Shown here: one piece after another, positions 33,560 to 42,391 of the stretch
How positions within the stretch are numbered: position 1 is the stretch's first letter
How the letters are laid out: each line of letters begins with the position of its first letter
From: Paraburkholderia sp. BL9I2N2
Lineage (GTDB): Bacteria > Pseudomonadota > Gammaproteobacteria > Burkholderiales > Burkholderiaceae
Length of the DNA stretch: 64,000 bases
Direction of reading: 5' to 3'
NCBI RefSeq assembly: GCF_004339745.1
Contig: NZ_SMGP01000001.1
Coordinates: forward strand, 4,464,001 to 4,528,000
The notes under the pieces: generated by a model
The model's input: only the letters and a program-made list of their open reading frames with translations
Database searches by the model: none
Told to the model about the DNA's origin: nothing
Made by a program: the position numbers and the translations under genes

Positions 33560-34270
33560 GTGAATCTGCCGACCAACGCGCAAGGCGCCGACGCGGTCAA
33601 CGAGAGCGGCGACTTCGCGTCCGACCGCATCCTCGCCCGCATTGGACAACTGACGCGCACGCTGCGTGACTCGATGCGCGAGCTCGGGCTCGACAAGCAT
33701 GTCGAGCGTGCGGCCGAAGCCGTGCCCGATGCCCGCGACCGTCTGAAATACATCGCGAATATGACGGAGCAGGCCGCCGAGCGCGTCCTGTCCGCAATTG
33801 ACGTCGCCAAGCCGATCCAGGAGCAGCTGCGGAAAGACGCGGGCGAACTCGACGCGCGTTGGGAGCAGTGGTATGCGGCGCCGATCGAGCGCGAGGAAGT
33901 GCGCGCGCTGATGAACGACACGCGGACCTTCCTGCGCGGTGTGCCCGACGCGACCAGCGCGACCAACTCGCAGCTGATGGAGATCATGCTGGCGCAGGAC
34001 TTCCAGGATCTGACCGGCCAGGTCATCAAAAAGATCACGGATGTCGTGTACCTGATCGAGCAGCAGTTGCTCGGCGTGCTGGTCGAGAACATCGCGCTCG
34101 AACGGCGCGAGCAGTTCGCGGCGAACGCGGCGGCGCTGGCGGCCGAAGTCTCGCCGACCGGCAGCCCCGAACATCTGCTGAACGGTCCGCAGATGAATCC
34201 GGAAGGTAAAACGGACGTGGTGCAGGACCAGTCGCAAGTCGACGATCTGCTGGCAAGCCTCGGCTTCTGA
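33560..34270 (+). CDS. cheZ: CheY-P phosphatase CheZ
   Basis: A protein of 236 residues, mostly a long four-helix hairpin. The catalytic segment MLAQDFQDLTGQVI (from about residue 143) is the one that inserts a Gln into the CheY active site. The C-terminal CheY-binding helix QSQVDDLLASLGF is intact and typical. The start is GTG at 33560 (MNLPTNAQ) behind GGAG inside the end of cheY. It sets the decay rate of CheY-P. A hairpin without a T-run (AGCAAGCCG 34336-34344 / CGGCTTGCT 34356-34364) follows. Confidence 0.95.
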   Translation: MNLPTNAQGADAVNESGDFASDRILARIGQLTRTLRDSMRELGLDKHVERAAEAVPDARDRLKYIANMTEQAAERVLSAIDVAKPIQEQLRKDAGELDARWEQWYAAPIEREEVRALMNDTRTFLRGVPDATSATNSQLMEIMLAQDFQDLTGQVIKKITDVVYLIEQQLLGVLVENIALERREQFAANAAALAAEVSPTGSPEHLLNGPQMNPEGKTDVVQDQSQVDDLLASLGF

Positions 34271-34559
34271 CCTGCCGGGGTCATAGCACGTCGCGGCGGC
34301 CCGCCATGGGCGCGCCAGATCGAACCAGTACGCATAGCAAGCCGCGCGCCCGCGCCGGCTTGCTGTCTACCGACACAAACCACAGGCATACTACGAGCTC
34401 AAGCAGCGGCACGGCGCTCCGGTGACGACACACACCGGTCGGTAGCACGATGGGGAAAAACCCTCCGCAGTGCAACCGCAGCGGTGCCGTATGATCTGCA
34501 CACATGCAGCCGGTTTGCACGACGTGCGAATCGAGCAGCAGCTCGGGAGGAGCCTCGTC

Positions 34560-35105
34560 ATGTGGAGTTGTGTACGCCGCGCCGGGATCGTTACGGCGCT
34601 TGCCTTGCCATGTTCGCTCATCGCCGTGCAGTCCGCTCATGCGGGACTGGGCGGCGCCCCCATGACGCCGCCCACGGGCTCGTCAGTTTCAACTCGTACC
34701 ATCCAGCCCGGCAGCAGCGCCGCCAATGCGGCGCAGGGCGTGATGCGTTCAGCATCGAACGCTGCGTCTTCCACTTCCACTTCCCCGTCCTACACCGTGC
34801 GTGAGACGGCGCTCGGCAACGGCACCGTGGTCCGCGAATATCTCGCCGCGAACGGCTCCGTCTTCGGCATTGCATGGCGCGGCCCGCAAATGCCGGATCT
34901 GAACGATCTGCTCGGCAGCTATTTCCCGCAGTACGTGGCCGGCGTGAAGGCGGTGCGCGCGGCGCGCGGCGGCGGCCGCGGCCCTGTCTCGGTCGACCAG
35001 AGCGGCCTCGTCGTGCGCTCCGGGGGCCATATGGGCTCGTTCAACGGCCAGGCGTGGCTGCCCCCGGCGCTGCCCGCCGGCGTCAGCGGTTCAGACATCC
35101 AGTAA
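34560..35105 (+). CDS. DUF2844 secreted protein
   Basis: A protein of 181 residues with a signal peptide (basic start, hydrophobic TALALPCSLIAV, cleavage near SAHA). The mature part begins LGGAPMTPP. It continues with a low-complexity Ser-rich stretch and the DUF2844 core: YTVRETALGNGTVVREYLA, VFGIAWRGPQMPDLNDLLG and SYFPQY. The ATG at 34560 follows GGGAGGAG; 289 bp before it show no gene. It is 15 bp upstream of the DUF3443 gene, and DUF2844-DUF3443 pairs recur in Burkholderiaceae, so the two probably act together in the envelope. The function is unknown. Confidence 0.85.
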   Translation: MWSCVRRAGIVTALALPCSLIAVQSAHAGLGGAPMTPPTGSSVSTRTIQPGSSAANAAQGVMRSASNAASSTSTSPSYTVRETALGNGTVVREYLAANGSVFGIAWRGPQMPDLNDLLGSYFPQYVAGVKAVRAARGGGRGPVSVDQSGLVVRSGGHMGSFNGQAWLPPALPAGVSGSDIQ

Positions 35106-35120
35106 TAGCGAGGACGAAAC

Positions 35121-36410
35121 ATGCGAACCAAGCATATTGCTGTGAAGCTCAAGGGCTGGATGCAGGCCGTCGCGGCCTTGGCGTTGGTGTCGGCGCTCGT
35201 TGCATGCGGCGGCGGTGGCGATTCCAATAACAATTCGTCGAACGCGCTGAACGGCGGCTCGCTGCCGCCGAGCCCGACCCAGCAGCCAATCGCCGCGAAC
35301 GCGGCGAACACCGTGCCCATCACGGTCGGCCGGGGCGTGACCGGCATCGTCAATATCCCGACGGTCAGTGTGACGGTTTGCGCGCCCGGCTCGACCTCGA
35401 ATTGTCAGACTATTAACAATATCCAGGTCGATACGGGTTCGTACGGACTGCGCGTGGTCAGTTCGGCTTTCAACGGCTCGCTGCTCAGTGCGTTGCCGGT
35501 CAGCACCGTCGGCGGCGCGCAGCTTGCCGAGTGCGCGACGTTCGCGGATGGCTTCACGTGGGGCACGGTGCGCACCGCGACCATCGCGATCGGCGGCGAG
35601 AGAACGACGGCGGCGATTCCGATGCAGATCATCGGCGACAAGGATTCGAGCACGGTGCCCACGAGCAGTTGCGGCAACGGCTCGGACGAAAACACCGCCA
35701 GCGATCTCGGCGCGAACGGCATTCTCGGCATTGGCACGTCGCCTACCGATTGCGGTGTGACCTGCGTGGATGCTGGGACGGCGGCCAACTTCAGCAATTA
35801 CTTCGCCTGTCCGAACGGCGCGTCTTGCGCCCGCACGGCGGTGCCGCTCGCGCAGCAGGTGGCCAATCCGGTCCCGTTCTTCCCGGTCGACAAGAACGGC
35901 GTGATCGTGCAGATGCCGCCGGTGTCGAATACCGGCGCGCCGTCGGCAACCGGCACACTGGTGTTCGGTGTCGGCACGCAGTCGAACAATGCGCTCACCG
36001 GGGTCCAGGTCTTTACCACCGACGCTTTCGGCGACCTGGACAACAGCGTGTTCAACGGCACGACGGTGCAAGCCTTCCTCGATTCGGGCTCGAACGCCTA
36101 CTTCTTCGGCGATAGCTCCCTCGCGCAGTGCGGCAGCAACTTCGCGGGCTTTTACTGCCCGTCGTCGGCGCAAACGCGGACGCTGACGCTGGTCGGGCTG
36201 AACAACACGCAGGCGAGCGCCAGCATCGGCATCCTGAGTGCGTCGACGCTGTTCGGCAACGGCAGCAACTACGCGTTCAACGACCTGGCAGGGCAGATCG
36301 GCGGCAACAGCAGCTTCGATCTGGGCTTGCCGTTCTTCTACGGCCGCCACGTGTACTACGGCATCGATCAAACCGCGAACGGCGGTCAGGCGCCTTTCGT
36401 GGCGTTCTGA
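35121..36410 (+). CDS. DUF3443 lipoprotein with pepsin-like DTGS / DSGS motifs
   Basis: A protein of 429 residues with a lipoprotein signal (LALVSALVAC, lipid-modified C29, followed by GGGG). Two motifs match the bilobal aspartic-protease fold: VDTGSYGLR (D104) and AFLDSGSNAYFF (D321), 217 residues apart, each followed by hydrophobic strands. Cysteine-containing loops in between suggest disulfides, so the protein should face the periplasm or outside. It is the second gene of a pair with DUF2844, between cheZ and flhB. Family members are described only as a domain of unknown function; protease activity is inferred from motifs. Confidence 0.85.
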   Translation: MRTKHIAVKLKGWMQAVAALALVSALVACGGGGDSNNNSSNALNGGSLPPSPTQQPIAANAANTVPITVGRGVTGIVNIPTVSVTVCAPGSTSNCQTINNIQVDTGSYGLRVVSSAFNGSLLSALPVSTVGGAQLAECATFADGFTWGTVRTATIAIGGERTTAAIPMQIIGDKDSSTVPTSSCGNGSDENTASDLGANGILGIGTSPTDCGVTCVDAGTAANFSNYFACPNGASCARTAVPLAQQVANPVPFFPVDKNGVIVQMPPVSNTGAPSATGTLVFGVGTQSNNALTGVQVFTTDAFGDLDNSVFNGTTVQAFLDSGSNAYFFGDSSLAQCGSNFAGFYCPSSAQTRTLTLVGLNNTQASASIGILSASTLFGNGSNYAFNDLAGQIGGNSSFDLGLPFFYGRHVYYGIDQTANGGQAPFVAF

Positions 36411-36766
36411 TCGAAGCGCCGCACTGAAGGCTGAGGCGGGACCGACGCTCGCGCGAGACCTGCGCGAGCGTCCGGTCCGGCCGCGAGCGGTGGCTTTGCG
36501 CGGATCGATCACTGATCGGCCGCGAAAACCTGCCCGCGCCGGCGCGCTTACACTGAGCACGCCGCGCCGTCCCGGCACGCTCGCGTCGACCACACAGTCT
36601 CGTCGCGGCGCAGCCAGCAAGCCCGACCGGCCGGCTTCCCGGCTGTTCCATCCCTCGAAATACCCCCCTTTCTCCGCCCTTATCCGCCGATCGGTGCTTG
36701 CGTCGAGCGGGAATAATCGCTCTCACTGGAAAGAGGCGCCGTGCCTCAGCCGACTGGAGAGCTTTT
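36411..36766 (+). other. 356-bp gap before flhB, with a strong hairpin
   Basis: The hairpin has arms 36439-36454 and 36462-36478 (GGACCGACGCTCGCGC and its near-complement with one mismatch) and a 7-nt loop. It may end the DUF3443 transcript, although no T-run follows. The element GGGAATAATCGC at about 36709-36720 lies in the expected flhB promoter region. No gene is supported. Confidence 0.5.
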
Positions 36767-37990
36767 GTGGCAGAGGATAGCGACCTCGAAAAAACCGAAT
36801 CAGCCACTCCCCGGCGCCTGCAGAAGGCGCGCGAGGAAGGGCAGATCGTGCGTTCGCGGGAGCTGTCCACGTTTGCCCTGCTGGCGGCGGGCTTCTTCGG
36901 CGTGTGGGGGATGTCCGGCAGCATCGGCGAACATTTGCAGAGCATGCTGCGCGCGGCCTTCACGTTCGATCACGCCAGCGCGTTCGAAACCCGCCGCATG
37001 ATGATCGGCGCGGGCGTGGCGAGCCGCGAAGGGCTCTACGCGCTGTTGCCGATTCTCGGTTTCACCGGCGCGGCCGCCTTGTTCGCACCGATGGCGCTGG
37101 GCGGCTGGCAGTTGTCGGCGAAAGGCCTCGAACCGAAGTTCAACCGCCTCAATCCGATCGCCGGCCTCGGCAAGATATTTTCGATCAACGGACCGATCCA
37201 GCTCGGCATGTCGCTCGCGAAGACGCTGGTGGTGGGCGTGATCGGCGGCACCGCGGTCTGGAATCGCCGCGAGGAGATTCTCGCGCTGGCCACCCAGCCG
37301 CTGCATCTCGCGCTTGCCAACACCGTGCATCTGATCGCCGTGTGCTGCGGCATGACGGTGGCGGGCATGTTCGTCGTCGCCGCGATGGATGTGCCGTATC
37401 AACTGTGGCAATTCCACAAGAAGCTGCGCATGACGAAGGAAGAAGTGAAGCGCGAACACCGCGAAAGCGAAGGCGATCCGCACGTCAAAGGCCGGATTCG
37501 CCAGCAGCAGCGCGCGATTGCCCGTCGCCGCATGATGACCAACGTGCCGAAGGCCGACGTGGTGGTGACCAACCCGACGCACTTCGCCGTGGCGCTGCAA
37601 TACACCGACGGCGAGATGCGCGCGCCGAAGGTGGTCGCCAAAGGCGTGAACCTCGTGGCGGCGCGAATTCGCGAAATCGCCGCCGAAAACAACGTGCCGT
37701 TGCTGGAAGCGCCGCCGCTCGCGCGGGCGCTGTATCACAACGTCGAACTGAACCGCGAGATTCCGGGCCCGCTGTATGGCGCGGTCGCCGAAGTGCTCGC
37801 GTGGGTGTACCAGTTGCGGCGCTTCAAGACCGAAGGCGGCGACGTGCCGCTCGCACCGACCGAACTCGACGTGCCCGCGGAACTCGACAAGGGCGGCGTA
37901 TCGGACGACGAAGCCGAGCAGGAAGCCGCCGACACGCTCAACCCCGCTGTCAACCCAGATAACGACGACGCTTCAGGAGCCTCCGCATGA
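36767..37990 (+). CDS. flhB: Flagellar export switch protein FlhB
   Basis: A protein of 407 residues. The N-terminus is typical (EDSDLEKTESATPRRLQKAR), four membrane helices follow, and the cytoplasmic domain contains the autocleavage motif N269-P-T-H (VVTNPTHFAVAL). Cleavage there switches export from hook to filament substrates. The C-terminal tail after the core is about 50 residues of acidic, Pro-rich sequence. The start is GTG at 36767 behind GGAGA. It overlaps flhA by 4 bp. Confidence 0.96.
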   Translation: MAEDSDLEKTESATPRRLQKAREEGQIVRSRELSTFALLAAGFFGVWGMSGSIGEHLQSMLRAAFTFDHASAFETRRMMIGAGVASREGLYALLPILGFTGAAALFAPMALGGWQLSAKGLEPKFNRLNPIAGLGKIFSINGPIQLGMSLAKTLVVGVIGGTAVWNRREEILALATQPLHLALANTVHLIAVCCGMTVAGMFVVAAMDVPYQLWQFHKKLRMTKEEVKREHRESEGDPHVKGRIRQQQRAIARRRMMTNVPKADVVVTNPTHFAVALQYTDGEMRAPKVVAKGVNLVAARIREIAAENNVPLLEAPPLARALYHNVELNREIPGPLYGAVAEVLAWVYQLRRFKTEGGDVPLAPTELDVPAELDKGGVSDDEAEQEAADTLNPAVNPDNDDASGASA

Positions 37991-40089
37991 ACGCTCGCGC
38001 CGGTTTCCTCGCCCGACGGCCGGATGCCTTGAGCAGCACCAATTTACGCGCCCTCGCCGGGCCGGTGCTGATCTGCATGATCCTCGGCATGATGATTTTG
38101 CCGTTGCCGCCGTTCCTGCTGGATCTGCTGTTCACCTTCAACATCGCGCTGTCCGTGATGGTGCTGCTCGTCAGCATGTACACGATGAAGCCGCTCGACT
38201 TCGCCGCATTCCCGAGCGTGCTGCTGTTCTCGACCTTGCTGCGCCTCTCGCTGAACGTGGCGTCCACGCGGGTCGTGCTGCTCGAAGGCCACACCGGTCC
38301 CGACGCGGCCGGCCAGGTGATCGAGTCGTTCGGCCACTTCCTCGTGGGCGGCAACTTCGCGGTCGGTATCGTCGTCTTTATCATTTTGATGGTGATCAAC
38401 TTCATGGTGATCACCAAGGGCGCGGGGCGGATCGCGGAAGTGTCCGCGCGCTTCACGCTCGATGCGATGCCCGGCAAGCAGATGGCGATCGACGCCGACC
38501 TGAACGCCGGCCTCATCAACGAAGAACAGGCCAGGAAGCGCCGCGCCGAAGTCTCGCAGGAAGCCGAGTTCTACGGCTCGATGGACGGCGCGAGCAAGTT
38601 CGTGCGCGGCGATGCGATCGCCGGTTTACTGATCATGGTGATCAACATCGTCGGCGGCTTGATCGTCGGGATGGTCCAGCACGGCATGGACTTCGCGTCC
38701 GCGGGCAAGAACTACACGCTGCTGACGATCGGTGACGGCCTCGTCGCGCAAATTCCGTCGCTGGTGATTTCGACGGCGGCCGGTGTGATCGTCTCGCGCG
38801 TCGCGACCAACGAGGACATCGGCACGCAGCTTACCGGCCAGTTGTTCACGAATCCGCGCGTGCTGGTGATCACCGGCTGCATTCTCGTGCTGATGGGCCT
38901 GATTCCGGGCATGCCGCACTTCGCGTTTCTGATTCTCGGCGGCGGTCTGATCCAGCTCGGCCGCACGATGAAAAAGCGCGCCGACGATCGCAAGAACACC
39001 ACGGCACTCGTCGATGTCGCGCCGGCGGCGATGGCGCCGGTCGAAAACACCGAAGCGAGCTGGGACGACGTGACGATGATCGACACGCTCGGCCTCGAAG
39101 TCGGCTACCGGCTGATTCCGCTCGTCGACAAGAACTCGGACGGCGAACTGCTCAAGCGGATCAAGAGCATCCGCAAGAAGTTCGCGCAGGAAATCGGCTT
39201 TCTGCCGCCGGTCATTCATATCCGCGACAACCTGGAGTTGCGGCCGAACGGCTATCGCATCGCGCTCAAGGGCGTCGAAGTGGGCGTCGGTGAAGCGTAT
39301 CCGGGCCAGTGGCTGGCGATCAATCCAGGCCAGGTCTCCGCCGCTCTGCCGGGCACGCCGACGCAGGATCCCGCCTTCGGCTTGCCGGCCATCTGGATCG
39401 ATACGAACCTGCGCGAACAGGCGCAGGTGTACGGCTACACGGTGGTCGATTCGAGCACTGTGGTGGCGACGCACCTGAATCACCTCGTGGTCACGCACGC
39501 GTCGGAACTGCTCGGCCGCCGGGAAGTGCAGGCGCTGCTCGAGCGGATGCAGAAGGACACGCCGTCGCTGGTCGACGATCTGGTGCCGAAGTCGCTGCCG
39601 CTCACCACGCTGCAAAAGGTGCTGCAAAACCTGCTGGAAGAAGGGGTGCCGATTCGCGACATGCGCACGATCCTCGAAGCGCTCTCCGAACACACGCCGA
39701 AGATCACCGACGCGCACGATCTCACCGCCGCCGTGCGCCTCGCGCTAGGTCGCGCGATCACGCAGCAGTGGTTCCCGGGCATTGGCGACATGCAGGTGAT
39801 GGGCCTCGATTCGAATCTCGAGCGGGTGCTCTCGCAGGCGCTCTCGACCGGCTCCAATCCGGGTCTCGAGCCGGGCCTTGCGCACACGCTGCTGAACGAA
39901 ACCCAGAAGGCGATGACGCGTCAGCAGAACCTCGGGCTCGCGCCCGTGCTGCTCGTGCAGCACGCGTTGCGGCCGATGCTCGCGCGTTTCCTGCGCCGCA
40001 GCCTGCCGCAGCTGAAGGTGCTGTCGTATGCGGAAGTGCCCGACACGCGCAATATCAAGGTGGTGAATCTGATCGGCGCGCACGGCTGA
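37987..40089 (+). CDS. flhA: Flagellar export gate protein FlhA
   Basis: A protein of 700 residues. Eight membrane helices occupy the first 330 residues, with the FHIPEP-family signature around ASTRVVLLEGHTGPDAAG and SFGHFLVGGNFAVG. The large C-terminal cytoplasmic domain forms the nonameric ring that receives chaperone-substrate complexes such as FliT-FliD and FlgN-FlgK. It ends shortly before a terminator, so flhB-flhA form one transcript, separate from flhF. Confidence 0.97.
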   Translation: MNARAGFLARRPDALSSTNLRALAGPVLICMILGMMILPLPPFLLDLLFTFNIALSVMVLLVSMYTMKPLDFAAFPSVLLFSTLLRLSLNVASTRVVLLEGHTGPDAAGQVIESFGHFLVGGNFAVGIVVFIILMVINFMVITKGAGRIAEVSARFTLDAMPGKQMAIDADLNAGLINEEQARKRRAEVSQEAEFYGSMDGASKFVRGDAIAGLLIMVINIVGGLIVGMVQHGMDFASAGKNYTLLTIGDGLVAQIPSLVISTAAGVIVSRVATNEDIGTQLTGQLFTNPRVLVITGCILVLMGLIPGMPHFAFLILGGGLIQLGRTMKKRADDRKNTTALVDVAPAAMAPVENTEASWDDVTMIDTLGLEVGYRLIPLVDKNSDGELLKRIKSIRKKFAQEIGFLPPVIHIRDNLELRPNGYRIALKGVEVGVGEAYPGQWLAINPGQVSAALPGTPTQDPAFGLPAIWIDTNLREQAQVYGYTVVDSSTVVATHLNHLVVTHASELLGRREVQALLERMQKDTPSLVDDLVPKSLPLTTLQKVLQNLLEEGVPIRDMRTILEALSEHTPKITDAHDLTAAVRLALGRAITQQWFPGIGDMQVMGLDSNLERVLSQALSTGSNPGLEPGLAHTLLNETQKAMTRQQNLGLAPVLLVQHALRPMLARFLRRSLPQLKVLSYAEVPDTRNIKVVNLIGAHG

Positions 40090-40417
40090 CGCGGCCAGCT
40101 CACCGCGGCCTGCTCCCGGCCAATGTCTCTTGCCGGCGCTCATCGAGCGCCGGTTTTCATTTCGGCGCCTGACTTTTCATGCCGCGAGCGGACGGCGGAG
40201 TCCATGCCGCGTTCGCGAAAGCGCCGCCGCGCGCGCGGGAAAGACATGTTTAAAACCGCCGTGCGCATGACTTGCGGCGCGTTTCCATCGCCCGAATTGC
40301 CCACGTTTAACGGTCTTTATCCATCGATCGTGACTCGACGGGTTTCGCAATAATGATCTCAATGGGAAGCGGTATGTTGCCGGTCCGTTAGTCCGTTTAC
40401 CTCATCGGGGGTCCAGC
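40090..40417 (+). other. 328-bp gap between flhA and flhF
   Basis: It holds the terminator at 40132-40157 and then non-coding sequence. An AATAAT-containing segment lies near 40350 (TTCGCAATAATGATC), similar to one upstream of flhB. I see no gene. Confidence 0.5.
40132..40157 (+). terminator. Rho-independent terminator after flhA
   Basis: A 9-bp stem GCCGGCGCT (40132-40140) / AGCGCCGGT (40146-40154), loop CATCG, followed by TTTTC. The outermost pair is a G-T wobble. Confidence 0.7.
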
Positions 40418-42391
40418 TTGAACATTCGTAAATTTGTCGGTGCTACCAGTCGTGATGCGCTGCGTCTCGTGCGCGAAGCGTTGGGCGCGGATGCCGTCGT
40501 ACTGTCCAATCGCACGATGGACGACGGCAGCGTCGAGATCGTCGCACTGGCCGACAGCGACCTCGCCGCCATCACGCCGAAGGTTCCGCGCGCCGGCGCC
40601 GGCGCAACGCAGGCTGGATCGATGAATGTCATGGCTGGACAACCGGCGCTCGCCGCACCGCGCGCCATGCCGGCAACATCGGCGATGCAGGCGAATCCGT
40701 ATGCGAGCGGCATGCCCGATGTGTTCTCGTCGGTGTTCGGCGCAAGCCCGGAAGCGGGCGCGGAGAATGCGGGCAACAGCTCGGTCCACGCCAATTCCAG
40801 CCACGCCGATGAAGACGCGAGCGACGCACCGGCCGCCATCATGAAGCCGGCCGCGAACGCGCCGAAGGCCGCATCGGCGGGCACGCCCAAAGCGCTGCCA
40901 GCCGCGCCGGTGAAGGCAGCGGCACCGGTCAAGCCAGCAGCGGCGTTGCCGTCGCAACCGATCGCCCTCGAACAACCGAGCGCCCGCGCCGCGGCGTCAC
41001 GTCTCACCGAAGACATCCGCGCCGATCTGCTCAAAGCGGCCGGCGTACCGGCCGCGCCGAGCGCGCCGAGCTCCAATGCGCAAACGCCGCGCACGATGGC
41101 CGAATCGAATCCATGGTTGATCGACCACGCGCGCCGCATCGCCGCCGAACAGCAGCCGCAAGGCGCATACAGCGCGCGCCCCGCGGCGATGACGCCGGCC
41201 GCCGCGATGGCCAAGGGTCTCGGCGCCGCCGTCGAGCCGGGCAAGACCCCCGCGCCGCAAGCCGTCGACACGCCCGACTGGGCGCGCGAAGGCGCGCAAG
41301 CCGCCGCGCGCCGCGCCGCGCAAAAAAACGCACCCGCGCCGTCCTCGAGCGATGACGCCCGCACGCCCGCTTCGGTCGCCGAAGCTATCAAGGCGCGCAT
41401 GGAACAGGTCGTCAACGACACCGTGATGAGCGAACTGTCGTCGATGCGCGGGATGATGGAAGAACACTTCGCCGGCTTGCTGTGGGGCGAGCGCCAGCGC
41501 CGCAATCCGGTGCGCGCCTCGCTCACCAAGCATCTGTTCGCCGCCGGTTTCTCCGCGCAGCTCGTGCAGATGATGGTCGACAACCTGCCGGACGACGTCG
41601 AGAACATGGAAGGCGGCATGGACTGGGTCCGCTCGGTGCTCGATTCGAACCTGCCGGTGATGGAAGACGAAGACGCGCTGATGGAGCGCGGCGGTGTGTT
41701 CGCGCTAATGGGCCCGACGGGCGTCGGCAAGACGACGACCACCGCCAAGCTTGCCGCGCGCTGCGTGATGCGCTTCGGCGCCAGCAAGGTCGCGTTGCTC
41801 ACCACCGACAGCTACCGGATCGGCGGCCACGAACAACTGCGCATCTTCGGCAAGATTCTCGGCGTTTCGGTGCACGCAGTGAAGGACGGTGCCGACCTGC
41901 AACTCGCGCTCTCCGAACTGCGCAACAAGCACATCGTGCTGATCGACACGATCGGCATGAGCCAGCGCGACCGCCTCGTCTCCGACCAGATCGCAATGCT
42001 GTGCCACGCTGGTCAGCCGGTGCAGCGCCTGTTGCTGCTCAACGCAACGAGTCACGGCGACACGCTCAACGAAGTCGTGCAGGCCTATCAGCGCGCGCCC
42101 GATCAACAGCCGCTCGCCGGCTGCATTCTGACCAAGCTCGACGAAGCCACCAATCTAGGCGGCGTGCTCGATACGGTGATCCGCTACAAGCTGCCGGTGC
42201 ACTACGTGTCGACCGGTCAGAAGGTGCCGGAGAACCTGTACGTCGCGACGAGGAAATTCCTGATCAAGAGCGCCTTCTGCATACCGCGCGACAACTCGCC
42301 ATTCGTGCCACACGACGACGACATTCCGGCTTTGCTGTCCGCTTTGTCCGCGCGTTCCACGTCCGAGTTGCACGAGGTCCGCTTTGGATAA
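40418..42391 (+). CDS. flhF: Flagellar SRP-like GTPase FlhF
   Basis: A protein of 657 residues. The B domain starts MNIRKFVGATSRDALRLVRE, followed by ALGADAVVLSNR. A long Ala/Pro-rich unstructured region fills about residues 60-310. The NG domain then has a helical N part and the P-loop at about 432-440 (GPTGVGKTTTTAKLAA), with DTIGMSQRDR (G3) and TKLDEATNLGG (G4). It places flagella at the pole and recruits early structure. Most FlhF proteins are 400-500 residues; the excess is the linker. The start is a TTG at 40418 behind GGGGG. It overlaps flhG by 8 bp. Confidence 0.95.
   Translation: MNIRKFVGATSRDALRLVREALGADAVVLSNRTMDDGSVEIVALADSDLAAITPKVPRAGAGATQAGSMNVMAGQPALAAPRAMPATSAMQANPYASGMPDVFSSVFGASPEAGAENAGNSSVHANSSHADEDASDAPAAIMKPAANAPKAASAGTPKALPAAPVKAAAPVKPAAALPSQPIALEQPSARAAASRLTEDIRADLLKAAGVPAAPSAPSSNAQTPRTMAESNPWLIDHARRIAAEQQPQGAYSARPAAMTPAAAMAKGLGAAVEPGKTPAPQAVDTPDWAREGAQAAARRAAQKNAPAPSSSDDARTPASVAEAIKARMEQVVNDTVMSELSSMRGMMEEHFAGLLWGERQRRNPVRASLTKHLFAAGFSAQLVQMMVDNLPDDVENMEGGMDWVRSVLDSNLPVMEDEDALMERGGVFALMGPTGVGKTTTTAKLAARCVMRFGASKVALLTTDSYRIGGHEQLRIFGKILGVSVHAVKDGADLQLALSELRNKHIVLIDTIGMSQRDRLVSDQIAMLCHAGQPVQRLLLLNATSHGDTLNEVVQAYQRAPDQQPLAGCILTKLDEATNLGGVLDTVIRYKLPVHYVSTGQKVPENLYVATRKFLIKSAFCIPRDNSPFVPHDDDIPALLSALSARSTSELHEVRFG

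Noticed and set aside
34430..34500. A possible cobalamin-type riboswitch upstream of the DUF2844 gene (GGGGAAAAACCCTCCGCAGTGC)
   Set aside because: The B12-box core and the surrounding helices are not present, and the downstream genes have no cobalamin link.
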